Shown: positions 1-11,366 of the stretch, piece after piece | Layout: every line of letters starts with the position of its first letter | Numbering within the stretch: position 1 is the first letter of the stretch | Origin: Hyalella azteca | Lineage: Eukaryota > Arthropoda > Malacostraca > Amphipoda > Hyalellidae | Length of the DNA: 64,000 nucleotides | Direction of reading: 5' to 3' | Assembly (NCBI RefSeq): GCF_000764305.2 | Contig: NW_025933040.1 | Coordinates: 1 to 64,000 of the forward strand | Made by a program: the position numbers and the translations under genes | Notes under the pieces: model-generated | Told to the model about the DNA's origin: nothing | Seen by the model: only the letters and a program-made list of their open reading frames with translations | The model's database searches: none

Positions 1-3000
1 CTGCGTTTGGGCATTTTATCCGTTTTTTTGTGTAATTTGACGGATTCAACTATTAATGCAATGAAAAATTCAACTATCAATGCAATAATCTCAATTAACT
101 ACTCGTCGTCAGACGTCGATAAATGGGCAGAAAAACTTACACACGTCCGTTGTCGTCCGTAGCTTCAACCGGAATCCCCTCACCACAAATTCACAATCGA
201 AACTGAGCATTCGTACTGATTGTGATTAATACCCGGACCGTTCCGCCGGACTATTGGTAAGTAAAACCCAGACTCGGGCAGATCCATGGTTAAATTAATA
301 CTATTATTAATTAATAATTAATAAGTATAAATTCAACCATGGGCAGATCCGTCCGAGGCCGCAGGATAATAACGAAAAATAAAATGCTACAGGTCTAAAC
401 TAAAATCTGTGCAGGTCTAAAACTTCGAGAGGAAAGTGGAAATTTTGAATGTAAAATTTTTAAATTTACTTGGGATAATATCGTCTGACCATCACAAAAA
501 TGGAATGAAAAGTTGATTATTCGTTCGAACTTATTCGCAGCAAATGTTCTGAACCGTTCAGAAAGCAAACGTTAAAAAATCCTCAGCACAGCGATGAGGA
601 TTTAAAAAATATGCAATAAATTTCATATACTGTATATTAGTTACGACTTATGAGAAAAAGGTGCCGGATTGGAGGATTTCACCAGTTTTATCATGTTAAT
701 TTAAATCAGAAGGAAGTATAAATGTCGAAAAAATCTTCGCCCCGGACCAATGGAAATTAAAACTATGTATTTAATCCCATAATCGTTGGTATCGGATTGA
801 AGGAAAAAAGCTTGCCGGAGTGGCTAAGTTAACCCATTTGACCGTTCGAATGTAAGACGGGAGGAGGTAAAATGCAAAAAAATCCTGATCTCAGCGAAAT
901 GGGCGTAAGAAATTGCATATTAATTTCATAACATAGGTTACGTGCCTAAGTGGGCCTCCGGGATGGCCCACAAAGTATCCCAGGCAAACGCTCATGTACT
1001 TTCGTCGAATTGGCGTTTCAAATCGCATCAAAGCCATTGCACCATAAGTCAGCAGCCACGGCATAAATCGATATAGCCTTCATGGAGGCTACACCCAAGA
1101 ATGCGCATACCTCAACGCTTTTACCTAAAGTTTGTTTGATGAGCTGAATTGTAAACAGCGAGATATTGTCAGACCACATTTCAACATGCCTGATCATCAA
1201 TGATGTCATGATTATAGCCAGCAGAAAATCATAGCTGAATGGGTTAAGGTCATAGTTTATTGATTTTTACACCTACACTCTAGCTTCCATAGGGAAAGCT
1301 CGTGATTATGAGGAAAACCTCGTAATCGGCCGCTAACTTTCACACCTGTGAGTGCAAATGTGCCAGTAAAATTATTAGTAGAATGATATGTCACTAGCAA
1401 AGTGATTGATATAATTTTTTGATGAAATTATATCTATTTGTTCATGTATGGAAAAATGCTAACTCAAAATTAATTTCTCCGGTAGGCTAACGTATTTTGT
1501 ACATTCAGTGACTTAAATCAATTATGCTGGAGCACAAAATTAATGGTAGGAATAAGTTTGTAACAGCAACTTATGATATTCATTGGTCCATTTAAATGAC
1601 AGAGGCATATACGTACCTTTAATTTGGCAATTGTGATTACATCGGACCTGCAGGGTTAACTTCGATCTCTGGTCACATGCCTAGGTCTGACCCAGAGCTG
1701 AGATCTTCTCTTGTGAAAGACATCTAATTGTATAGTAATTCCTTACAGCTCTATATTGACTTGCAATTTCAGATCTTATTTCATTATCATTAAAATTTAG
1801 TGGCTGAATGGAAATCGTCAAATTCCAACATTACTTTATTTATATTAAATTTAGTGTTCTTAATTTTTTTAATATTTCAATTGGATTATGCAACAGTCAG
1901 GATATTTAATAAATTTACTAAATTTAATCTACACACCAAATGGACCAAACAGGGCTCATTCTTTGACGATTAATGATATGGTATAAAATTTGAGGTGGCG
2001 CACATTTAGTGGTCACTTTTGCCTCACTCATCCCGTCTCTAGATCGACAAGGGATTATAGTTTAGGCGAAGTTTATCACTAGTCCATTAGTGATTAATAT
2101 GGTTCTATTCATCGACGAAGCGTTGAAATTTTACAATCAATTGCTATCTCGTAATCATATAATTGGTCATAGGACTTCTGCAGAATTTAATTTAATAAAA
2201 TTAACTGTCAAATAGACCTGTAGCTTGTTCTTAGGTGCGCACGAGGGATCTAAGGAAAAGTGAGTTCGATGCAGGTATTGATCGTTCTGTTTTCATTTTA
2301 TTCATCTATAACACTGGCAACGCGTCCAGAGGAGCATCGCTGGTCAACGATGGCCAACTTTCGTTTTCAACGAGACTGATGTTTAGGCTTCGCTAATTAA
2401 TATAAAATTACATTATTTAAATATGACTTTGTAAAATAATACAGAGCTCGTTATGATATCAGGATTTTCGCGATAAATGTAGAGTAATTAGTGTCGTATA
2501 AAAACCTGAATATATGTTGCAAAAAGAAGGACTTTACTGGGACCAAATTTTATTCCATATTCCACGTACGAGTCGGCGGCAGAATCACTGGCCTCAAGCT
2601 TTAGAGCTTGAAGATTCGAAATACATCGTTGCAAAATACATTTAATATGTAAAAATATACATTCCGACATGTTAATGTCGGCAGCGTGTTTGGGAAAATC
2701 GAATACGAGTAAAAAAGAAGGTCCACTACTAAGTCACAGAAGTACTCTGATTGACTGTTGAAATACTCCGATTGAGCAGTTTATTGGCCGAGCTCTGACT
2801 TTGACCCGACTCGACTGCTATTATGAAACAGGACACAAGTTATTATATGAAAATTTGCCGTCTCACATAAATTTCCTAACTTATCCTTCGTAGTAATCAA
2901 AATTTAGATCGAACTTGGAAAAAGTTTCGTATTTTCAAAAGATTTAGTTATAATTATTACTTAGTATGTAATTCTAGTAAGAGCCTTAAAATTTTCACTA

Positions 3001-3269
3001 GCATATCAATAAAAACTAAAGACCTGCTAATGAGATTTACCATTAATATATAAACGGTTATTGTGAAATAGTCAAATAGAAGATGCTATTTAAATTTATA
3101 AACTATCCATGAATCTAGCGTTGTTTGGTAGGTTCCATTCTGAACTACAGCAAGATTCTATTCAACATTAAATGCATGAAATGAATAAAGAGGCGTCCTG
3201 ACTGCCTAGACTTGCGTTGCCATGAACTCACTGGGAACTCTCACCCATTGTTTGCTATGAATACTACAT
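1..3269. other. AT-rich intergenic DNA, no gene recognised
   Basis: No open frame here resembles a known family, and the few 60-70 codon frames are bounded by stops with no splice signals around them. A 63-codon minus-strand frame at 1018-1209 has no recognisable motif. The only structured item is the miniature palindrome at 284-342, listed separately. Confidence 0.5.
284..342. repeat. 59-bp miniature palindromic element with 6-bp direct flanks
   Basis: The element starts CCATGGTTAAATT and ends AATTCAACCATGG, with an AT-only centre, so nearly the whole length folds into one hairpin. It is flanked by the direct repeat GCAGAT (278-283 and 343-348), as expected of a target-site duplication. A 29-bp relative with the same ends and a similar TGCAGA flank lies at 25911-25939. 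It has no coding capacity. It looks like a tiny non-autonomous DNA element; the superfamily cannot be named. Confidence 0.6.
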
Positions 3270-3383
3270 CAATTGACAAACAGACAAAAATTTGTTGACT
3301 AATATTTACTAAAAACATTTTTTTCCTGCAACAATTGACAAACAGACAATATTTTGAATGAATGACTAATATTTACTAAAAAA
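3270..3383. repeat. Two-copy direct repeat, period about 62 bp
   Basis: The segment beginning CAATTGACAAACAGACAA and ending in ACTAATATTTACTAAAAA occurs at 3270 and again at 3332, with small indels between the copies. It is non-coding. Confidence 0.7.
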
Positions 3384-3675
3384 TTAAAATTACATTCGAT
3401 GACAAAATTCTGATGAAAGAAGAAGAAAAGCGCACGAAAAACAAACCTGCGTCATTGTTAGAGAAATCTAAACGAACTGTACGTACTTAAAATAGATCAA
3501 TTAGATGGACGCCACATTGTTTGCTGTATTGATTTACTTGAAATCTTAGTTTGATCAGCTCCTTTCTTTAATTAAGCCTTTGCAAGAAAAAAAACAGGGT
3601 TAACTAGGTTATATATTTTTTGTATTATTCTAATATTACAAACCGCGATGATGTAGCTTTCATGGTTCTCTCGTG

Positions 3676-4070
3676 ACGCCGTTTTGAACTTTTATAAAAT
3701 GAACATTTTATAACTATTATTTATAAAGATTTCTTTAATTAAATCCGTGTACACAGATCATTATTCGCGTCAATTGCAAAGTGTTTGCACTCGTTTGAAA
3801 GCTGCAAACGAGACGCATAAAATAAATAGTACTTTTTGCGTAAGGCCATTTTGATCTTTTATAAAATGACCATGTTAAACAATATTTACAAGTGTTTATT
3901 TTTTAAAATGGTATATTATAATAATTTTAACGTTAAGTGCAATGTGTTTGCACTCGTTTGAAAACTACAAACAAGACACGTTCAACAACGCTAATAGCAT
4001 GGATGAACATGCAATACTTTTTGCTAAGGCCGTTTTGAATTTATATAAAACGATCATTTTATATAAATAG
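3676..4070. repeat. Diverged tandem repeat, about 2.3 copies of 168-184 bp
   Basis: Each copy starts with a GCCGTTTTGAAC-like block followed by TTTATAAAATGA (3676, 3844, 4028). The first two copies also share a GTGTTTGCACTCGTTTGAAA block (3781-3800 and 3947-3966). Divergence is considerable, so the duplication is old. No open frame is conserved between the copies. Confidence 0.6.
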
Positions 4071-4508
4071 AACTATAAGAAAAATCACATTTATGGCTTA
4101 TTATTCGCGTTAAACTGGGCAAGAATAAGTCTGAAGACGCGTGATGGTTTCCTCAAAACGAGTAATTGACAATGGGAAAGCATATATTAGCCAACAGTAT
4201 CAACAATTTTTTAGCATATTCTTCTATTACCCGTAAACTTTACTAATTTGGCTCCCCTGAACAATAAAAGTTTCCAAAATACGCCTATGATTTTCAAACT
4301 ACAGCATTGAGAGACGTATCATTCGATTTGTAGACAATATCGAGTGACTCGAGAAGCCTTTTTCTGATTTACTCATGGTTTGGATTATGTATTGAAAAAA
4401 CTAAGGGAGAATGGAGAAAATGGGGGAAAATGTCTAAAAAACTATTTTTATAGCATGAGCAGGCGATTAAAAAATAATCGTATTTACACCGTCAGGTGGA
4501 TCTTTTTA

Positions 4509-4636
4509 GCGCATTTTCTCATTTATAGAATAAAATGCAATATTGTGCTCGTCATGTCCGTTTGTCCGTCCGTGACTTCATGTTTTCGATGACGAGAAAA
4601 TGTGCTCTCTGTCACTCAATGCAGTGAGAACTGAGT
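4509..4636 (+). repeat. Interspersed repeat family A, copy 1
   Basis: This block runs from a GCGCATTTTCTCATTTATAG start through GTGCTCGTCATGTCCG, a TCCG-rich tract and GACGAGAAAATG to a TCACT/CAGTGAG end. The same order of blocks occurs in reverse complement at 52881-53037. Two diverged copies in opposite orientation 48 kb apart indicate a dispersed repeat. No coding potential or terminal repeats are clear, so its class is unknown. Confidence 0.65.
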
Positions 4637-6800
4637 TTTATTTTATTTTTTATTAATTTTTCTACACGAACGGTGTTCATTTCTTGACTACATCTGAAGT
4701 AATTATTCCTTGTCTTCAAGTCGCATTTGGGCATCACGTAATGTAAATGTAATTATTCTTTGTGCACTGCGGAGCTATACAATAAAAAAAATTGGTTTCG
4801 GTAAAGGCGGTGCAACTTTTCACGCCTCACTTCACTGTGGCGTAACCTCCAATTAAAAGCAACTTTACGTAATATTACAGAATTTATCCCAATGAACTCG
4901 GTAATGTAGTTAATAATATTATTAAAAGAAACTTTTTTTAGTACAATATATTTGCTGTACCTAATAATTTTGTAAAGTAAGACGCATAGGTATATCAGGA
5001 CTAGCCTCCTCAACATCAGAACTTTCTTGAAGCTTCCACATGCCGACCCTGTCTTCCGGAGCGAAACTTCGCGGCGACCGATTCTAGTCTTGCTTGGTAG
5101 AGCAACGCTAGATTAAAAATTTCGTGACTGTCACGCGTTGCTCACATTTTGATTCAAGTTGAATTTCATATATATTATTTTTTTCATTCGTATGATATGA
5201 TATATGTTGGTTAATTTAAGTTTCAAATGGTACTTTGTTTGCGGTATTCATTGTTAAGCCATGAAACCATAGACTATGTACGTCACTGGTAGTTGGATCA
5301 TGAGCCAATGTAAGTGACTAGATCCTCAAGTAAGACAGCATAAATCATGTCGTTACTGAGTCTCAACTACTGCGGAGAACATGAATTTTTTCGTCTAAAG
5401 CAGTTTACATTCGAAATAGTCTTGAGTTCTTTCACGCAATGCTTGGACAGAAAACGGCTCCCAAACGATAGTTTGGTAAAACGTTGCATCAATTCTATAC
5501 TGTAAATTATGCCACTTAACTACAATAACATAACAAGTAACTATCACAAATATGTTGAAATATTATATTTCAATGTTACATTATCAGAATAAAAAAATGT
5601 CATCGATTCTTAGTCAAAACGTCCGATGAAAATTAGAATACGTTACCTCGGAGAAGCAGCCATGCTGCGGTGCGGCCAGCTACACCGTTCCCGAAATTTC
5701 TCGGTCGAGAAAATTCTTGTAACTTTATCGCTGAAGGCGTTGAGTCAAACTCATGTCTCATGTTTTTTAAAACCTGAAAAAATATTGTGATTTGCATTGC
5801 TGCACGTTTTTTAGCATCTTAGAAAATATTGGTTATTAGTGGTTCATTTATATAGGTGAACACAGCAGCGTTCCACACAAAACAGAAATTCGGTGTGTCA
5901 TTCCATATGAAACAGAACTAATTTATAGAGGCGTTAGATTGTGCTTCCTTACATCCTCAAAAAGTGTGCAACTTGAAAGAATTTTTCTTAAAAATCGTCC
6001 TTATTTTCAATGTATAATTATTGTTCGGGAAGAAAATTGCTGCTCTTTTTACAACACTTCTCTTTAACTTCACTTCTTGTTGTTTGTCTACTAAATCTTA
6101 TCATCGATATTTAAACACATTTTTATCTGTCCAATTGAACTGAAAATTTGCACACTTGAGCAAAGTCGTAGACAATGCTTGAATCAATTGGCAAAATGAA
6201 CAATTTTATAAATTAAAAAAATTGTTCAATATTGAAATTTTTTGAAAAATAGTTTTTTTATATTTAAAAATAAAATAAGAAATTCATTGTACATGTCAAT
6301 GTGCAACATCGGAGACACTGACCTCTTTAGAAATCTTATCTGTAAAAAGTAATTTTTAAACAAATATTATTTGTTCTAAATATGGAGAAAACGAAAACGA
6401 ATTAGTATCAGTAGTGACAGAATTTAGGCTATGACTACTTTCTGACCAAAATCTACGGCAGCTCCGATGACTTTTGATATAACTGAACAGTGATTTATAA
6501 CTACACTAAAGACTAGCGGGTTAGCTCGGTTTGGTAATACTTGCGCAATTTTTTAATCTCTTTATCCTGAATCTCATTAATCCGAATACCGCCATTCCGA
6601 ATGTCGTTAACACAATTTTTTATAGAACACATAACTCCTAATATCATGATTGAATTAATACAATACAAAATTAAAAGTATATACATTCAATTTTAGAAAA
6701 CAATTCCAATTTTTTGTCCTGCTACTCCCTCCTTCATTTTCAATGCCACAGCCAGGTTTCACACCAACCCACAATAACACAAGCTGTGAGAAATGTACAC
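4637..6800. other. Intergenic DNA, no gene recognised
   Basis: AT-rich sequence with no recognisable coding frame, RNA gene or large repeat. An 87-codon minus-strand frame at 4753-5016 is hydrophobic in part but has no recognisable motif and I do not call it. Confidence 0.4.
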
Positions 6801-6835
6801 AAGAAGTTAGTTAGTTAGTTAGTTTAGTGGCCAAA
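6801..6835. repeat. GTTA microsatellite
   Basis: Consecutive GTTA units (AGTTAGTTAGTTAGTTAG) with imperfect ends, immediately before a more GC-rich block. Confidence 0.8.
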
Positions 6836-6839
6836 TGTT

Positions 6840-7325
6840 TACTTGCGCTTCAGCTATTTAGCTATCTCGCACCGAAGGTCAATATGAACATCACCATAGA
6901 GGTGGAAGGTCTCAATTATTCATCACCCACAAGGGGCGGAAGGTCTCAATTGTCCAGCCCGCTGAAGCTGGCTCGAAAGAAGCAGCTTTAGCATCTAAAA
7001 GAGACGAAGTGACAAAGAGGGACAGGTGAAAAGCAACAGAAACGAAGACACTCGAACAAGAGGTCGCTTACACGGGACGTCGGCCGCCCGCACGAGAGAG
7101 ACAGGGAAGGGAAATTGTAAGGAATCCTACCTAAATAATAACTTAACCCCACAACTGAGACCTACAGTCAGACACCGCGAGCTCAACGGTGGGGAACAAT
7201 CCCGCTCAGGAACAATCCCGCTAGGAACGCGAAATCCCATAGGACTTCTGCTGAAGAGCACAGACACCCGTCAGAAGTCCCCCCTGAGGGGGTACACAAG
7301 AAGATGTTTCCTCCACCGGTAATCG
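6840..7325. other. GC-richer block of unknown origin between AT-rich flanks
   Basis: Base composition changes sharply here compared with both sides. The phrase GGAAGGTCTCAATT occurs at about 6905 and 6940, and GGAACAATCCCGCT occurs twice (about 7194 and 7209), so the block contains short internal duplications. A 98-codon plus frame (7026-7322) is rich in Arg and Thr and matches no family I recognise. The block could be a fragment of a retroelement or an untranslated exon. I see no terminal repeats or splice-site pair that would decide. Confidence 0.3.
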
Positions 7326-7894
7326 AACATTTTTTTCGTGATGTTATCTACAAGTGAAAAGTTTAAAAAATAAAGTACAACTATTCTCAATGCGGGGTAA
7401 ATTATGCCTGGTGCAATAGATCAACTAGTTTAAATACTAAATTTTACGCAAAATAAATGAAATAAAATATCGTTTATGAAAGTTACTTGGCCGTCAAATT
7501 TGTTAACAAGGTTTATTTTCTGGCTGAAGTGTCGGAAAGGTAACAATTTGCATATTAAGTGTGCATAATATAATGCTTTTTAAAGCTACATATTCTTCAG
7601 TTTATCTTTTTAAAAATCTTGTAATTCTAAATTCGTATGTTGACAAAAAACTGAATGACACTATCTTTTTCAGTTCTAAAATTTGATTAACTTCGATAGG
7701 TAACAACAATTTCAAAATAGGATGAAAAAAAAAACAGAAACGAAGGATTTGATGTGAATAAGCACCTTAAGATCATTTTATCAAAAAGCCCTAAAATAAA
7801 AATTCAGTTACTGTGAAGCGACTAAGATTAATGTTTGTTTGTAATGAACCCCAGAATTATCCAAAATTCTAATGATAAAATCGTAAAAAGCATG
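7326..7894. other. Intergenic DNA upstream of Hsp90
   Basis: AT-rich, no coding frame or structured element seen. Confidence 0.4.
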
Positions 7895-8007
7895 TTTCTC
7901 GAACATTCGTAGATAATCGAATATCGTTTATACTGATGGAAGTTTCCAGACGCATCTCGAAGGTTTGTTCTCCAGTATATAAGGAGCGAGACCGCCCATT
8001 CCGGTCA
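7895..8007 (+). promoter_or_regulatory. Heat-shock promoter of Hsp90 (HSEs, TATA box, initiator)
   Basis: A perfect three-unit heat-shock element (TTC-nn-GAA-nn-TTC) lies at 7896-7908. A second cluster at 7939-7970 has GAA, TTC, a degenerate GAC, then GAA and TTC with wider spacing. A TATA box TATATAAGG sits at 7976-7984, and an arthropod-style initiator TCAGACT follows, with the likely start A at 8007, about 31 bp downstream of the TATA box. Alternating GAA/TTC units are the known binding sites of trimeric heat-shock factor, so heat-inducible transcription is expected. Site positions are seen directly; inducibility is inferred. Confidence 0.85.
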
Positions 8008-8892
8008 GACTTGAGCTAGCAATAACAGTGAACAGTGCAGTCAGGCAAGACGCTGAATCCGCGATATCCAGGTTTGCTTCACAGCCACCAGCTTGCACCT
8101 TCTATAACACTGCCGCTATTTCAAGGTAAGTTTGCAATAGTTCTAAATGAGTAATCTTTTACTGATAACGTGGATAGAAGTAAAAGTCAAGTTGTAGCTT
8201 GGGTAAAGATTGTTTGATAGTTCATACTCGTAGACTGCAAACTTTGCGAACCGATTGCTTTTCGGTTTAATAACCGTTGAAATTATTTTCTTGGTAATTT
8301 CATATTGGTCTTTCACTCTTCAAGCTCAAGGAGACTCCTTCTCCGTGTCCGTGAGTCCTTGTATATTAGAGAAATTATCGTTGTGAAATTTTTAAATTAC
8401 TAAGGAGTAGACGTTAAGTAAATAAAGTTACCATTCCCAACCTTGCAACCTATATTAGGTTGAGAATGCAGAACTCGACGGTGTGCCAACTTCTTGAAGT
8501 GGATTAAATAGTTTTTTATGAAGACTTAAGTTTATCAGTTTTTCTGCAATTTGCAAATATACCTGGTTTGTTGGTTAGTCCTACTCTGTCGCTAAGAGAA
8601 TACGGACCGGTTTTTTAAATTCGAATGATGTGCCCTCAACAGTCACCACTGCTCACATCTCGTTTGCAAACTCCCATCTGCATAAGATTTCGGACGGAAA
8701 AGCTCCTGCATTAGTGTGCTATAACTGTGCAATTGAGAAGTTATTAGCATTTTGATTTTATTACATTTCACAAGCTTCTTTTTTTTTTAATTCGATGATA
8801 CTCAGATCTAAAGTAAGAATTCACTTCCATAATACAAAAATATGGTCTAAACTACCAGGGCTAACATAGCTTTTCCTCGTCGTTCATTTCAG
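8007..8892 (+). other. Hsp90 5' UTR exon and first intron
   Basis: The untranslated exon runs from the predicted start at 8007 to 8125, ending TTTCAAG before the strong donor GTAAGT at 8126. The intron is 767 bp and ends TTCATTTCAG at 8892. The start codon is the first triplet of the next exon. A non-coding first exon split from the ATG exon is also the arrangement of Drosophila Hsp83. Confidence 0.8.
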
Positions 8893-11366
8893 ATGCCCGA
8901 AGAAACTGTAATGGAGACGGAGGGCGTCGAGACGTTCGCCTTCCAGGCTGAGATCGCCCAGCTGATGTCCCTCATCATCAACACATTCTACAGCAACAAG
9001 GAAATCTTCCTGCGTGAATTAATCTCAAACTCGTCTGATGCTCTGGACAAGATCAGATATGAATCCCTTACAGATCCTAGCAAGCTGGACTCTGGAAAAG
9101 ATCTTTTCATCAAACTCGAGCCTAACAAGAACGACCGGACTTTAACTATTCGGGACAGGTTAGGTTCTAACATTTTCTCAATTCATTTGACTATCTATTA
9201 CTGCGTATTATTCTTGGTAGTGGAGGAGTTTCAAATATGAATGGTCTGCTCTCGTCTATCAATTGCCAATTTCTATAGTGTTAAATATATATATATATAA
9301 TTATATACTGACTTGAGTGCGCTAGAAATTAACTATAATCTTGCCCGTAGTTCGCTATAAATCCTTTTCTAATTCTTTTATTAGAAATGTATGCTTGAGA
9401 TTGCCTCTTCCTGTGCAGCTCGTGAATTTTCCTGGTCTCAAAGTGTATTTTTTTTTACAGTGGCATTGGTATGACGAAGGCTGACCTCATCAACAACCTG
9501 GGCACCATTGCCAAGTCCGGCACCAAGGCCTTCATGGAGGCCCTCAACGCTGGCGCCGACATCTCTATGATCGGTCAGTTTGGTGTGGGCTTCTACTCCG
9601 CCTACCTCATCGCTGACAAGGTCACCGTCGTCTCTAAGCATAACGACGATGAGCAATACATCTGGGAGTCTTCTGCTGGAGGCTCGTTCACAGTGAAGGC
9701 AGACAGCGGCGAGCCTATTGGTCGCGGCACCAAGATTATCCTGCACCTTAAGGAGGATCAGACTGAATACCTCGAGGAGCGTCGTCTCAAGGAAATAGTC
9801 AAGAAGCACTCGCAGTTTATTGGTTATCCTATCCGACTGTTGGTCGAGAAGGAGCGCGACAAGGAAGTGTCTGATGATGAGGAGGAAGAAGAGAAGAAAA
9901 CGGACGAAGATAAAGAGAAGGACGATGACGAGGAAAAGCCAGAAGTAGAAGATGTGGGCGAAGATGAAGACGCAGATAAGAAAGACAAGAAGAAAAAGAA
10001 GAAAATCAAGGAAAAATACACGGATGAGGAAGAACTCAACAAGACGAAGCCCCTGTGGACTCGCAATCCCGATGATATATCTAAGGAAGAATACGGAGAA
10101 TTTTACAAGAGCCTCACCAATGACTGGGAAGATCATCTGGCCGTAAAGCACTTCAGTGTGGAGGGTCAGCTAGAGTTCCGTGCTCTGCTTTTCGTGCCCA
10201 AACGAGCTCCGTTTGATCTATTCGAAAACAAGAAGCAGAAGAACAAGATTAAGCTGTACGTGCGACGTGTCTTCATCATGGAGAACTGCGAAGATCTTAT
10301 TCCCGAGTATCTGAACTTCATCAACGGTGTAGTTGACTCAGAAGACCTGCCTCTTAACATTTCTCGTGAGATGCTGCAACAGAACAAGATCTTGAAGGTA
10401 ATTCGAAAGAATATTGTAAAGAAAGTTTTGGAACTTCTGGACGAGCTCACCGAAGATAAGGAAAGCTTCAAGACGTTCTACACGCACTTCTCGAAGAATC
10501 TGAAGCTTGGCATCCACGAGGACTCGACCAATCGCAAGAAATTGGCAGACTTCCTGCGCTATCATACGTCTGCCAGCGGTGATGACATGTGTAGCTTGAA
10601 GGACTACGTGTCCCGAATGCCTGAAAAACAGAAGCACATCTATTACATCACCGGCGAAAGCAAGGAGAGCGTTGCGAACTCAGCGTTCGTGGAGCGCGTG
10701 AAGAAGCGCGGTCTTGAGGTGATCTACATGGTGGATCCCATCGATGAGTACTGCGTGCAGCAGCTGAAAGAGTACGACGGCAAGCAGCTGGTGTCGGTGA
10801 CCAAGGAGGGTCTTGAGCTTCCTGAAGATGAGGAAGAAAAGAAGGCATTCGAAGAAAAGAAGAGCAAGCTTGAGAACCTGTGCAAGGTAATGAAGGACGT
10901 ACTGGACAAGAAAGTAGAGAAAGTGGTTGTGTCGAACCGTCTGGTGTCATCACCCTGTTGCATCGTTACTTCTCAGTACGGTTGGACGGCTAACATGGAG
11001 CGTATCATGAAGGCACAAGCCCTGCGAGACACGTCGACAATGGGCTACATGGCAGCTAAGAAGCACCTCGAAATTAATCCAGACCACAGCATCGTCGAAG
11101 CTCTGCGCGTCAAGGTAGACGCTGACAAAAATGACAAGTCTGTCAAGGATCTCGTAATGCTGCTGTTCGAGACCTCGCTTCTGTCCTCTGGCTTCTCACT
11201 TGAGGATCCCACCGTGCACGCTTCTCGCATATACAGGATGATAAAGCTCGGCTTGGGAGTCGAGGATGAAGAAGAATCAGGAGACGGCGAGGCCCCAATG
11301 AGCGAAGAGATGCCTCCCTTGGAGGGCGACGAGCCTGATGATTCTCGAATGGAGGAAGTAGATTAA
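8893..11366 (+). CDS. Hsp90: Cytosolic heat shock protein 90 (Hsp90)
   Basis: Cytosolic ATP-dependent chaperone that matures kinases, steroid-receptor-type and other client proteins as a dimer. Coding exons are 8893-9158 and 9461-11366, joined across a 302-bp intron (CAG/GTTAGG to TTTTTTTACAG). The product is 723 aa, the usual length. The N-terminal ATPase domain shows the Hsp90 signature region [20 protein letters not shown], the nucleotide-pocket D-S-GIGM (residues 88-93, split by the intron) and GQFGVGF (127-133). A long acidic/lysine-rich linker covers about residues 218-285, followed by the middle and C-terminal dimerisation domains. The protein ends in MEEVD, the docking motif for TPR co-chaperones, so it is cytosolic and not the ER (KDEL) or mitochondrial form. 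The start was chosen because the ATG directly follows a splice acceptor. The pocket motif reads DSGIGM where DTGIGM is usual, a conservative change. No clear AATAAA follows the stop. Confidence 0.98.

Noticed and set aside
1018..1209. 63-codon minus frame with HVEMWSDN, faintly transposase-like
   Set aside because: One short resemblance only; no flanking conserved blocks or terminal repeats.
9438..10151. Long minus-strand open frame (237 codons) and other frames opposite Hsp90
   Set aside because: Antisense shadow of the charged Hsp90 exon: Glu/Lys-rich codons read backwards give Phe/Leu/Ser-rich frames. No independent motif.
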